Part shown: positions 37,481 through 49,632 of the stretch, piece by piece | Layout: each line of letters begins with the position of its first letter | How positions within the stretch are numbered: position 1 is the stretch's first letter | DNA from: Pipra filicauda | Taxonomy: Eukaryota > Chordata > Aves > Passeriformes > Pipridae | Reading direction: 5' to 3' | Assembly: GCF_003945595.2 (NCBI RefSeq) | Contig: NW_024104368.1 | Location: forward strand, 1,747,751 to 1,811,750 | Length of the DNA stretch: 64,000 nucleotides | Program-made: the position numbers and the translations under genes | The notes under the pieces: generated by a model | What the model was told of the DNA's origin: nothing | The model's database searches: none | What the model saw: only the letters and a program-made list of their open reading frames with translations

Positions 37481-38987
37481 ATTATCCGAATTGTGTGGCT
37501 GAGCCCTGTCATAACAAACATGCAGTGAGCTTTGCTGGGAAGCAACCTACCTCTCCAAGAGCGTGGTGAAATTAGGCAGAATGGTTAGTCCCATGTAGCC
37601 ACTTGAGACTTGTTCCAAAACTGGTTTATTTTCCATGACTGTTCCCCAGACAGTTTCTCCCTAAGGAAAAGCGCTTAAGAAACCCATTTTCTGCACCAGA
37701 GCCATTACAAAGTTGCAAGAGATGCAGAAGACACTCCTTAAAAATGGTGGATATTTTGTCAAAAGCCTGAACTGGGGAACCAGCCTCTATTTCTAGAAGC
37801 CTTTTGCTTCCACAGTTGCCAAATAACACAATCAAAACCCTACAGCTGAAATGAACCTTTATTTGTCAGTGACTTTAGTGATCAGATATAAACAACTGAA
37901 ATCCCACTGATAATTGATTGTCTAACAGCAAGCAACAAGTGATGAGAAACTGGTAATAAATGCACACATTTTCATTTCTGCTGGGAAACCAGCTCAGCAG
38001 AGAAAGATAACTGCCTATGTGACACCTGTACTCTGACCACAGTAGAAAACAATGGGGATGGAGGATGATTGGAAAAGAAATAAATGGCACAGCGGGTCCT
38101 CTCCACCACTGTGTCTCCTTATCAGACCTGCTGGGGTAACTCAGGGGTTTGTCTGACTTTCTGGAGAGGCTTCATGGCAGACTTCTCTGAGCTGACAGTG
38201 TAGTCTACACATAGACTATGCTGAAGTAAATCAATTACAGGGCTAATGATTATTGGCAAGAACGAATATGAGCTAATGTCTTATCTACGTGACCTGCTGA
38301 TTCATTACTAGCTCATACACCAAATGTTTTAGGCCCAGGGAAAAGATTGATTGGAACATCTTAATAGAGCTGAGTGGGATTTTGCTACATGCAGTGCCCT
38401 CCGTGCTGGACATGGTCATTTGGAAAGGATAACACATCCCATAATTAGGGTTTAACATACAATGTGTACTCAGCTCTAGGATGGCCTGATCAGACAGAGC
38501 AAACACTGGACACTGCACACCTGCTCTTTAAAGTATTTGATGCCTTTATACTGTATGTGTGGCTCTGTCCTCTGGTAACTGACCAGCCTGAGACTTCCCC
38601 TTCAGAGGTAAACAACCTGAGGGCTTGTTAAAGGTCTTATGGTCCCAAGATGAGGTTCAAAATAAGGCTGAATATGTTTCAGCCAGCTATTGACATAACC
38701 AACATAAAATAGAGGTTGCTTTAGGGCACCAAAAATTGAACCTTAGTCTTTAATTATCCATCAGCACCATTCCTTCCCCTCTTTTCCTGTAGCTCTGAAG
38801 CCAATGCTAACCAACTTCATTAATAGTGGAATGATAAACATTTACTGCATTTACACCTACCTCCTCTACAAACAAAGGAAGACAGAGGTTTAGAAGCATT
38901 CCTGTCAGATGAGTTGTGCGGTCTGTTGTCCCTGTTGCAACTCATAAATTTTAAAAGGGGCAGTTCTCCTCTCAGAAAGTCCCATAT

Positions 38988-39004
38988 TTAAAAAAAAAAA
39001 AAAA
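38988..39004. repeat. Poly-A tract
   Basis: Run of about 16 A followed by GAACAACCC. No retrogene body is recognisable upstream. Confidence 0.8.
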
Positions 39005-40262
39005 GAACAACCCAAAAAACTCCACTATTCTGAAGAAGCAATTAAGAATGCAGCAACATGAGAGTATGTAGTTAATGCTCCAAAGTGTGTACTGCCTGGA
39101 TTTTGACCTTTTAAAACTCTATTAAGCTATGTAAATACAGTACCAAAGAATGTGTACTGTTCACAAGCGGTTTGCTAGCATCAGTTGGAAAAAGACCTAC
39201 ACTTCTCCCTTGTGCCATACCGGCAGTGGTCTGACACCAGTGAAGCCTCTTGATTGATCTGCACAGAACAGACCCACCGTGGAAGTTGTGTTATGGCCTC
39301 CTTTTCCTTTATTGAAGGATCTCTTTGGCTTAATCCTGATTTTGTCAGCCACACAACAGTGCAAAACCTCTTCCCAAATAGTTAACTTAGAAACTGAATT
39401 AACACATTTGCTATTAAGACTTGGCTTCTTCCCACAGCCAGGAGAAGGACAAAGGAACAAAGGAATGCTTATGTGCATCTCCCATGACATCGCAGCTTTT
39501 CCGTGTTTAAATTATCTGCCTTCTGCTCTACTGTATTTTGTTTCTTCACATAAGCATTTATCTGATGCATTAGAAAGAATGAATAGTTTGGCAATCAAAG
39601 GACCAGATGCAGAAGTGGTTTTATAAAGTAGCTGAATTATTTCCTGCAGATAAATCACCTGGGCCATGACCTTTTCCACCCCCATTCACCCAACTTCTAT
39701 TGAAAATGTTCGCTGTTCCCAAATATTTGCTAGATAATTGATGGCAAGGACATAAGCCAACACTGCTCCCAGATTACAGTCCTATCCCTGATGTAACCCA
39801 ACAGTCTCAGAGTGCTCAATTTATGCATATGGATTTTTGAAAGATGAACAAATATTCTTTCTAAGCTTAGCTATACCAAAACACCATCAAGAGGCCAAGG
39901 GTCCCAAACTACATAGATTTCTTCATTAACTTTTGCTCTTCACTCATCATATGCTACAACTGTTTTTTTTTATCTAGGTCTCTTTGGTAGTTTCTTAAAT
40001 TACAGTATCCTTCCTGGGACAATAAATAAGTAATCTAAGCACCTAATTTAAAAAATTAGATTTCCACACCAATAGTTCTGTGACAAAATTGGACCCATAA
40101 GAATAAAAAAATGAAGGTTTAATTAAGGAAAAAAATATCAACCAAAACCAACTCTCTGTGAAAGTCTCCTTACAAGTATAGTGACCTCAACGCTTTTTTT
40201 GACAAAAGAATTCTAGCAATTTTTTTTGCTTTAGGCAACATGATGAAATCTGAGGACATATG

Positions 40263-40301
40263 AATCATATTTAGGCAACCCCCTAAATCATATTTAGGCA
40301 A
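40263..40301. repeat. 16-bp direct duplication
   Basis: AATCATATTTAGGCAA at 40263-40278 and 40286-40301, separated by CCCCCTA. This is probably replication slippage. Confidence 0.9.
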
Positions 40302-40648
40302 ACTTAGCATGGATGCAAAATTGGACAAATAAAAGTTTCAAAAAGAATATGCTTGCACAGCCAAGAGTGAATTCAGCCTTTCTTAAACTCATACCTGAGA
40401 ATCCAGGACCAAGAAGTGTGAGAGCTGAACTACTTTCTGTGGAGTTACATTCATATCAGAGCTGGCAGCATACAAATTATGATGCTCAGATGCTTAGATA
40501 CTGCCAGATGCTACCTAGATAGGAGGGAGCTGGTATTTGTCCTGGTACATTTGTACAATTCTATATATTAAGTGTGATTTTGATCTCTTAGGGATAGCAA
40601 ACGCCTTTGTATTTGTAACAGACCCAAATGTCCACCAGCACAGCAACC

Positions 40649-40660
40649 ACCCCCCCCCCC
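40649..40660. repeat. Poly-C run
   Basis: Run of about 11 C followed by TTCTTTCTTTC. A comparable poly-C run lies near 43929-43940, and shorter ones lie near 3178 and 41989. Such runs are prone to length error in sequencing. Confidence 0.8.
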
Positions 40661-41460
40661 TTCTTTCTTTCTCTGACAGTTAGGGAAACATTCCCTAGAG
40701 AGAACCTCTACTGGAGCAGTACATATATTTAAGGGAGCGGAAGAAATAAAAGCCAAATACACATAGAAAACAGAGGCCAAAACAAGGTGGCATCAACAAC
40801 TTTTGCATAGGACGTAGGAATAGCACAACCTGCCTGCAGCTAACGCAGCTGGGAGGACACGCAAGTGGAAGGAGAGGGAAGTATTTCCAGTTTGGATGTG
40901 CTCCCAGGATTTTGAGTCATGATGCATGCAGCTAGCCAAAAGTGCTCCTGCAAAGGCTAAAGAGGCGGGAGGTGAATCATTTTAGACATTTTCTCACGTT
41001 ATTTAAGCATCTGAATTTTGTTCAAGTTCTTGTGCCTGAAAGGTAGAAGACACTACAAAAATGTTGCTGCTATAGCCATGAAGAGCATGGAGTCCACCCA
41101 AAGTCCATCGAAATCCAGCTCAGACATGTAGAGGAATTTACACACAGCTTGCTTTCCAAAGCTGCCAAAATACGACCCAAGGTACATCAGAGAGTCAAGA
41201 CCTGAGAATTGATTTATACAACCCTCTCTTACAGCTACACCACTCAATTCCGCTAAAGCATTTCCACTAGTATTACATTCCCCCACTATGGGTTTTGCAG
41301 AGTTCTTTGCTGACTATAAAGGCCAATGTAGTCTTAGGCACATCTTCAACACATTTCGCAGCCGTCCTGAACCGACGCCCTTTCTCCACTCCATGCATTC
41401 CATGGCAGAGAGCTACCTACTCTCCCTCATCCTCCCATTCAGACTGAGATGTAGCACACT

Positions 41461-41606
41461 CACAGAATCACAGACTATACTGAGTGGAAGGGACCCACAA
41501 GGATCATTGACTCCAACTTGTAAGTGAATGGCCTGTGTGGGGATCAAACCAATGACCCTGGCCTTATTGGCACCATGCTCTAACCAACTGAGCTAATCTG
41601 GCTGCC
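41461..41606 (-). mobile_element. tRNA-Ile-derived SINE with CR1-like tail (TguSINE1-like)
   Basis: On the minus strand the head (about 41606 to 41530) reads as a diverged tRNA-Ile: TTAGCTCAGTTGGTTAGAGC (A box), GTGCCAATAAGG with the AAT anticodon preserved, then GGTTTGATCCCC (B box) closing with ACAGGCC. The tail (about 41529 to 41461) is CR1-like: TTGGAGTCAATGATCC, then GGGTCCCTTCCACTCAG and the terminal TCTGTGATTCTGTG. A tRNA head joined to a LINE 3' end is a SINE that borrows the LINE's machinery. This particular pairing, tRNA-Ile with a CR1 tail, is the known design of TguSINE1 in songbirds. The internal A and B boxes could serve as a polymerase III promoter, but decay of the head makes a working tRNA unlikely. 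No clear target-site duplication was found. Confidence 0.85.
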
Positions 41607-42009
41607 TCACTCCTTTGCTACTGCTAACTTTTCTAGGCATTCCTCTTCCAATTGCATAATCCTGTACAGTCCACACCAGAAGCTGTCCTTGATTTAGGGA
41701 CTATATTTCTTCATCCTGCTAAAACTACTGCTTCACCTATGGTAATTCCCTGCTGCACCTCCCTAGTAATCTTTTTGGGCTAGATTCCTCACTGCTGCAA
41801 ACCGATGGAGCCACATTGATTTCAACAGAGCTCTGCTGGTTTTGTCAACTGAAGACATATTTCCTCTGGCTACACGTTGCTCAGGCTTTCCTCTTTTGTA
41901 CCAGCAACTTACAAAGCACTGCTTGCAATTACGCATTTCTATCACAATGTGCAGATAGGAAATTAGTCTTCTGAGGCTTTCCCTTAGTCCCCCCCCCAGC
42001 TCCCTGCTC

Positions 42010-42475
42010 AGTCCTTGAAAAGGCCATTTGAGCATGCAATATTAATCATCTGCTGTGCAATAATCTTGGAAAAATGTAATATATTCTGGCAAATCACAGG
42101 GCCTCCAGAGGAACCGCCTGTCTCCGAACAAACAGCTCTCATCCATTATCAGGCAGTGACGAACGCAGCTCCCCACTTATTTGCCCCATCAGAATGCAAA
42201 CAGCAACTCAATTCAATAGTGAGAAATGGGAGGAAATGATCTGTATTAATAAATGGTGAAAGCGTGAGATTGCCCGATTTCAGAAAATAAGATCAAAACC
42301 ACTGAGCTCCCTTCATTGTCTCATTTGATACCTTCTCTTTGCTGTAAATGCAGCACTGGGAGTAATTAAGCCTCTGAAAGAAGTTTCATAGTGAAGTCAC
42401 ATCGCCCAGAACAATTAAGACAAACATTTTGTGCACATTGTCATCTGTCTTCACCAGTGTTTAAAGGTCAAGGAA
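42010..42475. promoter_or_regulatory. Possible conserved non-coding element
   Basis: About 460 bp of complex, repeat-free sequence with AATATTAATCAT, GCAATAATC, TAATTA at 42363-42368, ACAATTAAG and interspersed CpGs (CGCCTG, GACGAACGC, GCCCGATT, CATCGCCC). It has no long open frame. This looks like the conserved non-coding elements found around developmental genes, but only alignment can show that. Confidence 0.27.
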
Positions 42476-43928
42476 ACATTTCATTAGAAAAAAAAAAGGA
42501 AGGAAAAATATAGGTAAACTGCTGTACACTCTCTGGGTATGTCTGAGAACAATGCATGCAAAGAATCAGTGTTCAAGCAAATGAACAAGCAGAATACCAT
42601 CCATCTGGATGGCAAATGCTGTGCAAATGACTTATTGTACTCTGATAATATCTGGAAACCTTGGTTGGAGGGTAGTGTCCTCACATGCTATGTGCTATAG
42701 GACAGCAGGGAGGCATGCTGCCCTGCTCTCAAACTGCTTGTGGACACAAAAGAGGGGTCAACAAGACTTCAGTGGTAGTAATCAGATGAGGATTAACAAG
42801 AAATGAACCCAGCTAGCCCCTACTGAGAGAGCTGAACAAATGTAAACCACTGTTACTAAAATGAGAAAAAGCTCTTTAACTGGAAAAAAGCCATCAAAAG
42901 GAAAAGTTTAATTGCACAAAAAATAGACTTAAAATTCTACCCACTTCTCTGTTCCTCCCTCTCATCACATTTCCTGCTGAGAAGAATGGTAAAAACGCTA
43001 TCATGTGAGATTTGTTATCACCAGATTTTGTTTATTTGGTGGCTGGTTTTAGCATGGATAGAAGAGCCAGTGGTGGAATCAAGTTATAAAACAGTTCTCC
43101 GTGTGCATTTATCAGCATACTTTAAAGAATGTAATTAGACTTCAGCAATAATACCCTCTTAATTATAGCTACAACCCCCTCAGATGGATAGGAAAGCGCA
43201 TTCATCTTTTCCATTCTTGAAGTGTGGTAAATGATGGGAAATAAATGAATTTATGGAGCTCTTACAAATAGCTGTCAAAAGCACTTCTACTTATTTTTGT
43301 TCAGTTGATTTTGTTTCTGTGGATGATTTCGGGATAAATTTACCCTCAGCAAAGTAACTTTTTCTCTCAGAGATTCATCCTGGATGTTTGAGCAGGTATA
43401 GTTATCACCTGTGTTTATTACCCAAGGGGAGGGGGAAACCAGGCTGGTGGGACATGACTGGGGAAGACTAGTTCCCTGCAAGGGAGCAACAGGCTGAAGA
43501 AGCATCACATGAAAGCATACGTCTGTATCATATTTTCTTAGGGTGCAAAGTTCTTTCAAGTCAGGAAATGGAAAATGACCTTTCCAAAACTTGAAAGCAA
43601 TGTTTTTTGGAGTGGATGTGATTCTGCTCACTATTGTCAGGCAGTTTCAGAGCAGTTGAAATGCTATCACCTGCAGTCCTTTTAATTTACTTTTGCATTA
43701 TGCTCAGGTCCTTTCTGGTGCTATTTGCAAAGGACCTGCTGGGTGAACAGCCTGACCAGTCCAGATGTACCATTTTAAGAATCACCTCTCACAAGGACAT
43801 TGCTACCAACTCAGCCTAGAGAGGGTTGGAAGAAGCTATTGCCTTCAGGACTGATCTCCGTTTTAGAAAATAATGTATCCAATGCTATCTAGCAATGAGA
43901 GCAGGCAGACTTTTTTCACAGAACACTT

Positions 43929-44010
43929 CCCCCCCCCCCCAAAGACCTATTTAAAAAAAATCAAAATATTTCATGGGACGATGTCAATTTCAACCTTTTT
44001 TTTTTTTTAA
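43929..44010. repeat. Poly-C run, A-rich and T-rich tracts
   Basis: A run of about 12 C, a short A run and a run of about 13 T within 80 bp. Simple sequence. Confidence 0.75.
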
Positions 44011-44684
44011 AGAGGAAAATGTTTAAATGAAGCATTTCTATTTTCTTGTTTTTGTTTTGAAAAGACACAAATGTTTCATTTCAATAATGTGAATGTGTTT
44101 TGCTTCTACTTTTCCAGTTCTGTTCATTTCAGCTTGTATGGCATAATAAAATATGCATGATAATACTGAATTTGCACACCTCCTTTGTTATATGTATCCA
44201 GCACATCATTTTGATAATAAATGATGGAGTCCAGCTATTATCTAAATGAAATATTTTTATCTCAGTGAATGAGATGTTTTCATACTATTTGAACAAACAG
44301 TAGAATCCATCTAGATGAACAATTTCTGAAAGTTTAGAATTCATTTTTACCAGTATTTTTGTTCTGGGACCTTTCTTTCTCTAGGAATCTGTAAAAAGCC
44401 CTGTTTCTGCTGATGGAAGGTGGACCATCTTTCTCAGACCATTTTGAACCATTCTTTTGCCCTTGTTTAAATCCAATAACATGTACCACTGCCTGTGTTT
44501 TTCTCATTATGGATTAGTTCCTGGCACTCCCAGCTGAGATTTTGCCTACATGATCACAGGTACAGAAAGGGGTTGGACAGGGACCTCTCCTGTGTGATGC
44601 TGTTCCTATTGTGTCCCTGAAAATTAGAGCTGCCTTCACTGAGGTACCTACTAGGTGAATTTGCAACATGGGAAATCATCCGGG

Positions 44685-44790
44685 TTTGGGACGTTAATTA
44701 TTCAAAATTAATAAAATGATGACAAATATATTCATCACATGGCTGTTCAGTACAAGATGTGATGAAGCAGAATTTATCACCTCTCTACTA
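44685..44790. promoter_or_regulatory. Possible conserved non-coding element, TAATTA motifs
   Basis: GGGACGTTAATTATTCAAAATTAATAAAATGATG-type texture (given here as position 44688-44721 with TAATTA at 44695-44700 and ATTAAT near 44708) followed by unique sequence. Paired homeodomain-type cores suggest, but do not show, an enhancer. Confidence 0.2.
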
Positions 44791-45164
44791 AAATGAAATC
44801 AGGAAAATATTTAAGAGAGTAGTGTGGAATTCCACAGCTATATCAACAGAAATACACACAGAGCGGGAAGAGGCTCCTGGTAGTTTGAACAAATTCTCTA
44901 AACTTTGCTAACTTAAAATTAAAGAAAAGTAGTAGCCCATGCTTGGGAAAAAATGCTTAGTTTTACTCTTTTTAGCCTTCTTCGCTAACTACTGTAAAGA
45001 TAAAAGACTATTGCTCAGTAATATCCTGACCTTTTTCTTTATGACTGCATTTTGATTATACATAATATTGTCCTGTAAAATTACATTTCCTAATCAATAA
45101 GAACCACTAAAATAATTTAAAAGTATCATTTAAATCCAGCCCTAATTTCATTTCACCCAGCATC

Positions 45165-45470
45165 TGCTTAAGCATGTGACTTAGCGTGTGATTTCATTCC
45201 AAAAATTGGATCTGTCAAAATAGCATTCTGAAACGCTATGTTTATTGTATCTTAGTAATCCTGCATCACAAGTGCTCCTTTTACAAGTAAAAGGATTCCT
45301 TTTCCTTAGCTGCTTGCCTTGCTAGCAGTCTGGTCCCGGTGAATAATTTGTTTGTTCCTTTTCACACATCGTCGTGAGTAATGAATTTCCAACAGGTCTC
45401 ACAGACTGCTTCTAATTGCCCGGTGGAATGTTCTAGGATGCTGGTTCCCTCACCTGAGGTCAGGGATACC
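45165..45470. promoter_or_regulatory. Possible conserved non-coding element
   Basis: Repeat-free sequence with a mix of CpGs (TAGCGTGTG, AAACGCTATG, CATCGTCGTGAG, CCCGGTGG) and TAATTG at 45413-45418. It has no coding potential that I can see. Regulatory status is inferred from texture only. Confidence 0.22.
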
Positions 45471-46483
45471 CTCTGCTTTCCTCAGCAATCATACTTTCAA
45501 ATTCCTTGACCCGACTTTCAGGGTCAGGAAGGGAGGCTACTGCCACCCACATCTCTCTAGGGGTGGGAGCAGCCGGTCTCGTGGTTTAAGCATGGCCTTT
45601 GGAAAATTAATGTCATTGTCAGCAAATTTTTTCTAAGGTATCAGCTAGAAATTTAACAATTCTGCTGGTGATGCGTGATACCTGGTGTCTTGGTTGACAG
45701 GACAGGACCAGGAGTCTCCACAGTCAAAATCAGAAGTACTTCAGCTATTTTGCAGTGTGCTCAATCAATAATGCATACACCAGAAGCCAGTGCATCCACT
45801 GCACTCTCCCACTGCTTTGTTGATTCTTTGCAGCTAATAGAAGCAGTTAAACTTATGTCAAGGTCTAAAATAAGCCTCTAATTTTGACTGATTATGCACT
45901 AAGGACAGATACACCAAGTAATTTCAAGGAAACTGGTGATTCTGAGCACCTCAGTTTTTGGACATCAGACTTGATGCCATCTGCAAAGGGTGTGAAAAAG
46001 AGAAAGAGCAGAGCATGCTTCCCCAAACATTAGATCTCTTCAATGCATTTTGTGTTGTGTTTCAACAACCACTTCTCACTTTTAAAAGATTCAGCTACAT
46101 TTTTTGACAAAGTCATTTTTCAGTGTAGCACTGCATTAAAAAAGCAAAAGAAAAATATGAACATCCAGGATGTTCAGAAATCTTTTATCATGTCTAATAA
46201 TAAAACAAGGATTAGTTTTCTTGTCATTCAGCTAAATATTTTGAATTGCAAAAGTTTCTAGCTGAGTTTGTTTTCATGTAGCTTTAAAAGCACAACCCAG
46301 ACACTTATTTAAGATGCAGAGGTGAGCAAATGACATTTTCTAACCTGATTGCAATTATTTTGGAACACATTTTATACTGCAGTTAAAGACAACATGGGTC
46401 AAAACCTGAGAATCTCTAGAGAAGCATCGTTCCTCCAAATTCTCCTCTAGGCAAATTTAATTTTTTCATTTCACTTTTTGTAT

Positions 46484-46525
46484 TTCACTTTTTGTTTGTT
46501 TGGTTGGTTTATTTTGTTTGTTTAC
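46484..46525. repeat. (GTTT)n-like simple repeat
   Basis: Imperfect TTTG/TTGG units. Microsatellite. Confidence 0.8.
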
Positions 46526-47239
46526 TCTGTTATTGCATTCAGCAACTTAGAAGAATGGCTGAATGCAAAAAAAGCTTCTAAAGGGAATATAGTCTTTCCA
46601 GATCTACAGAAAACCCTGTGCAGGTGAGGTGCACAGGTGAGGTGGGTATGTAACAGTAATCTCAGTCAAGAGGATTAGGAGTTAAAAACTCCTCATTTAC
46701 TCTCCTGTAAAAGTGCAGTAAGTATCAGTGTGGGTGCTCCTCATTTGTTTATGTGCAAAGTAAAACAGGTTAGCTTTTTTTAGCTTTACTGTTGTGAATG
46801 CCTCTTCCTGAGGTGTCCTGTTTACACAACGGATCCTTAGATGACCTGACTTTCAGTGTTGTAATTCTTGACCCTGCTTGCTATCACCTGATGCACCAGC
46901 TTTCTCTGGGAATTCAACAGCAGTCACTTCCATCAGTCACCTCCACTACTTTGTGGATGGGTTGTTGATGCCAGTCTTTGACAGAGGAGAAAAAAACCCC
47001 TAATCACAAACCCACACTCTCCTCCAGGAATTCTAAGGCTGTATTCCTCGACTCATCACGGCATAATCTTGGAACCAACACAGTGCACAACCTCAGCCAT
47101 GAGTAAAACCATTTCTACTGGGAATTCTTATTGTGATCTACCACCTTTTCCACCACTTGGGAGAAATCACATTGTGCTATTCTTGCAACAAGGCCTGTCC
47201 TCTTCTGCGTGAGATCTCCTCTACAAGGTCTTTTTTCAC

Positions 47240-47412
47240 AGATCATAGAATGGCTTGGGTTGGAAGGGACACTAAAGATTCTCTAGGTCTAATCCCCTTG
47301 CCATGGGGTTCAACCTGGCCTTGAAGACTTCCAGCGATGGAGCATACACAGCTTCTCTGGGCAATCCAGTCCAGTGCCTCACTGCCCTATGATTAGTACC
47401 ATTCTTCTTGAA
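47240..47412 (-). mobile_element. CR1 LINE 3' end
   Basis: Plus-strand reading begins ATCATAGAATGGCTTGGGTTGG and AAGGGACACTAAAGATTCTC, the reverse complement of the CR1 3' terminus, followed by GGCCTTGAAGACTTCCAGCG and ACAGCTTCTCTGGGCAATCC, which are CR1 3' UTR and the last codons of ORF2. Similarity fades after about 47412. This is a 5'-truncated, dead copy; part of the usual 3' UTR (the segment around CACCTCCCACTAGA in many copies) is missing between about 47310 and 47318. Confidence 0.92.
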
Positions 47413-49597
47413 AAGCCTACAGAAGTCAGATATAATTTTGTTCCTTTTTTTGTTCAGTCTTTTTTTGATTCATTTGGTACCCTGGAGTGCTTTTTAAGCA
47501 TTTGATTGATAATCTTTCAGTGTCATGATGAAAATATGCTGAATTTTTTATCCTTCAATGCTCTTCTGCCCTGACCAGATATCTTTTTAAAAAGTCTGGG
47601 CAGAATTGACTAGTCTGATTTATGGGATAAAGGTAAGCCTAGAAGAATCTGAGTAACACCTTTCTTCATGGGAAAATTTATTCTCAAAAAAACCAAATGC
47701 TGTGCAATTAAGCTCATTTCACACATGTTCTCTGAGAAGGAAGAAATGTCTCATAATTCTAAATTTTATAATTTTAATGTTTTCAAAACCAAATGTCAGT
47801 TTTCACTCTGAAAAGCATTTCATACTACCTTGTATGATTCCATTTTTATTTTTTAGTAAAATTGGTGTAGCAGACAAAATTTCCACCATTTTATTATATT
47901 CTTTCTTTTTTTTCCCATCCATTTTCCTGAGCTCAGACAAACTTTTTCAACAATTTCTCTCGTGGAGAATTTTCAAATAGTCAGCTTTAGGTCTTAACTA
48001 AAAAAACATTAATGTCAAAAATCTCAGAATCCTGTCACCCTCACAGCACTAGTGCGTTACATCACATTAGGTGATTATTTGGTCTCTCTTGGCTTTAAAA
48101 GGTATTAGTCTGTTAATTATAGATCAGCGTCAGCATTTTTCCCTTAGACTTTAGCTTCAGCTTAATTTACCTTCCTTTTTTCTTTCTATTTAGGTTGTAC
48201 CTCTAAAATGGAATGAAGCTACATCTACTTTCTTTCCTCTTCCTTATATTGCAAATATCTTTTATCTTAATTATCTGTGTGACAGCACTCCATCGACTTT
48301 GAGTATTAGCTATTTGTCAGGAGAAATAAATGGCTGTCCCATGTTTTTCTTGTTGGATATCTATTTCAGATTGACTTCAGTCTAGACATTCTTTGTTTGC
48401 AGTTACCTGCACCTTGTAACATCATCAACGTCATCCTGGCAGATAGTTGTATGTTGCCCTTACTGAATATCTAGAAAGTTAGGGTAGGTAGCACGGAGAA
48501 GTGTCACAAGGCAGCCATTGCAGGTATCTCTCCTATAGCAGTCTCTGAATTTTGTCAGAGAAACACATAAGTCATTCTGTGTTTATTGAAACATAAAGTC
48601 CTGGTTCTTACAGTACCTAATCAGGGGGCTGAGTGCATGTTGTGGCCCTCAGCAGAGGGCACATAGGGGGTTGCTCTTCTGTCTATATGGAAAAAAAAAA
48701 AAGACATTTTCCTATCTCTCTTACACTTCTACCATGTTTGGTTGAAAAGAGCGCACATGTTTACAAGTTACTGCAGCAAGGCTGGAGATGGCAGAGAAAA
48801 AGGACAGCAGGATAAAGATGAGCAAGACGCTCACCAGAATTAAGCAGGTTATCGTGAAAAGGCTTCTCTTGTTTTAAAGGCATTGAAGCTTCTGTGCTCT
48901 GGGCTTCATTGCCATTGAGCAAATTATTTAGGAGGTGTCTGCACTGCCCAGTGTAGCATCACGAAGAGGCCTTTGACCCAGCCAGTATCAGTCTGTTAGC
49001 ACGGCCCAGTGGAGCCCAGTTAAAAGTGCTGTACTGACATGGCCATCCTGCTCCTGGTGCCCACACAGAGTACCTTTGGCCAATGCTCAACTTTGCTGTG
49101 TAAGCATGTGAACTTATTTGCCATTAGTGGGGATATCCACTATCTGTAAGGATATTCTTAGTCTCTCTATTCTCTTCCCTGTATGTCAAAAGGGTATTGA
49201 TATTTTCTTTGTCTCCTTTGCCCAGTGTACACTTCGATATGTACAGCCTCTGTTTGCATTCACAAGAACCAGGTCTTGGTCCTGTACCAAAGTCACCTAC
49301 AAGAGAGCTTATGTAACAACCATAAGCACAGTGTAACTGTTGATAGGTCCTCATATTTTATAGTGCTCTCAATAAAATGTGGGGAAAAAATTTGTCCATT
49401 CAAAACCTAAAAACATTTTGTGGCACTGTTTGGTTGCATGCAAGTCTGCAGCTCTCTGTCAGATACTGCAAGCTTGTCATACCAGAGCAAAGTGTTGGTC
49501 ACAAGCAGTTTGAAACATTTGTGCAGACCAGCTGGCTTACATATGGGAAGTTACAATACTATTTAGCAGCACCGTGATTTTATAGTGCCTGAAAGGA

Positions 49598-49632
49598 CAG
49601 CAGTGTGCTTAAGAGGTCAGCAGTGTGCTTAA
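49598..49632. repeat. 15-bp direct duplication
   Basis: CAGCAGTGTGCTTAA at 49598-49612 and 49618-49632, with GAGGT between. This is probably slippage. Confidence 0.9.

Larger units (their letters stand above)
21081..41460. other. Non-coding stretch, no gene seen
   Basis: About 20 kb of unique AT-rich sequence. It includes the longest open frames of the window (minus strand 22183-22698 and 23405-23923), which have no recognisable domain, signal or repeat. Simple tracts occur at 21449-21462 (T), 23028-23088 (T), 25431-25463 (TTTAG), 38988-39004 (A) and 40649-40660 (C). Local duplications occur at 24937-25159 and 40263-40301. Possible conserved elements are listed separately. Confidence 0.6.
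41607..47239. other. Non-coding stretch, no gene seen
   Basis: Unique AT-rich sequence with poly-C near 41989 and 43929-43940, T-rich at 44000-44010 and a GTTT repeat at 46484-46525. No exon is supported. It has the highest density of enhancer-like texture in the window; those segments are listed separately. Confidence 0.6.

Noticed and set aside
41530..41603. Functional tRNA-Ile gene on the minus strand
   Set aside because: The acceptor stem is mismatched and the head is fused to a CR1 3' end, so it is a SINE head rather than a tRNA gene.
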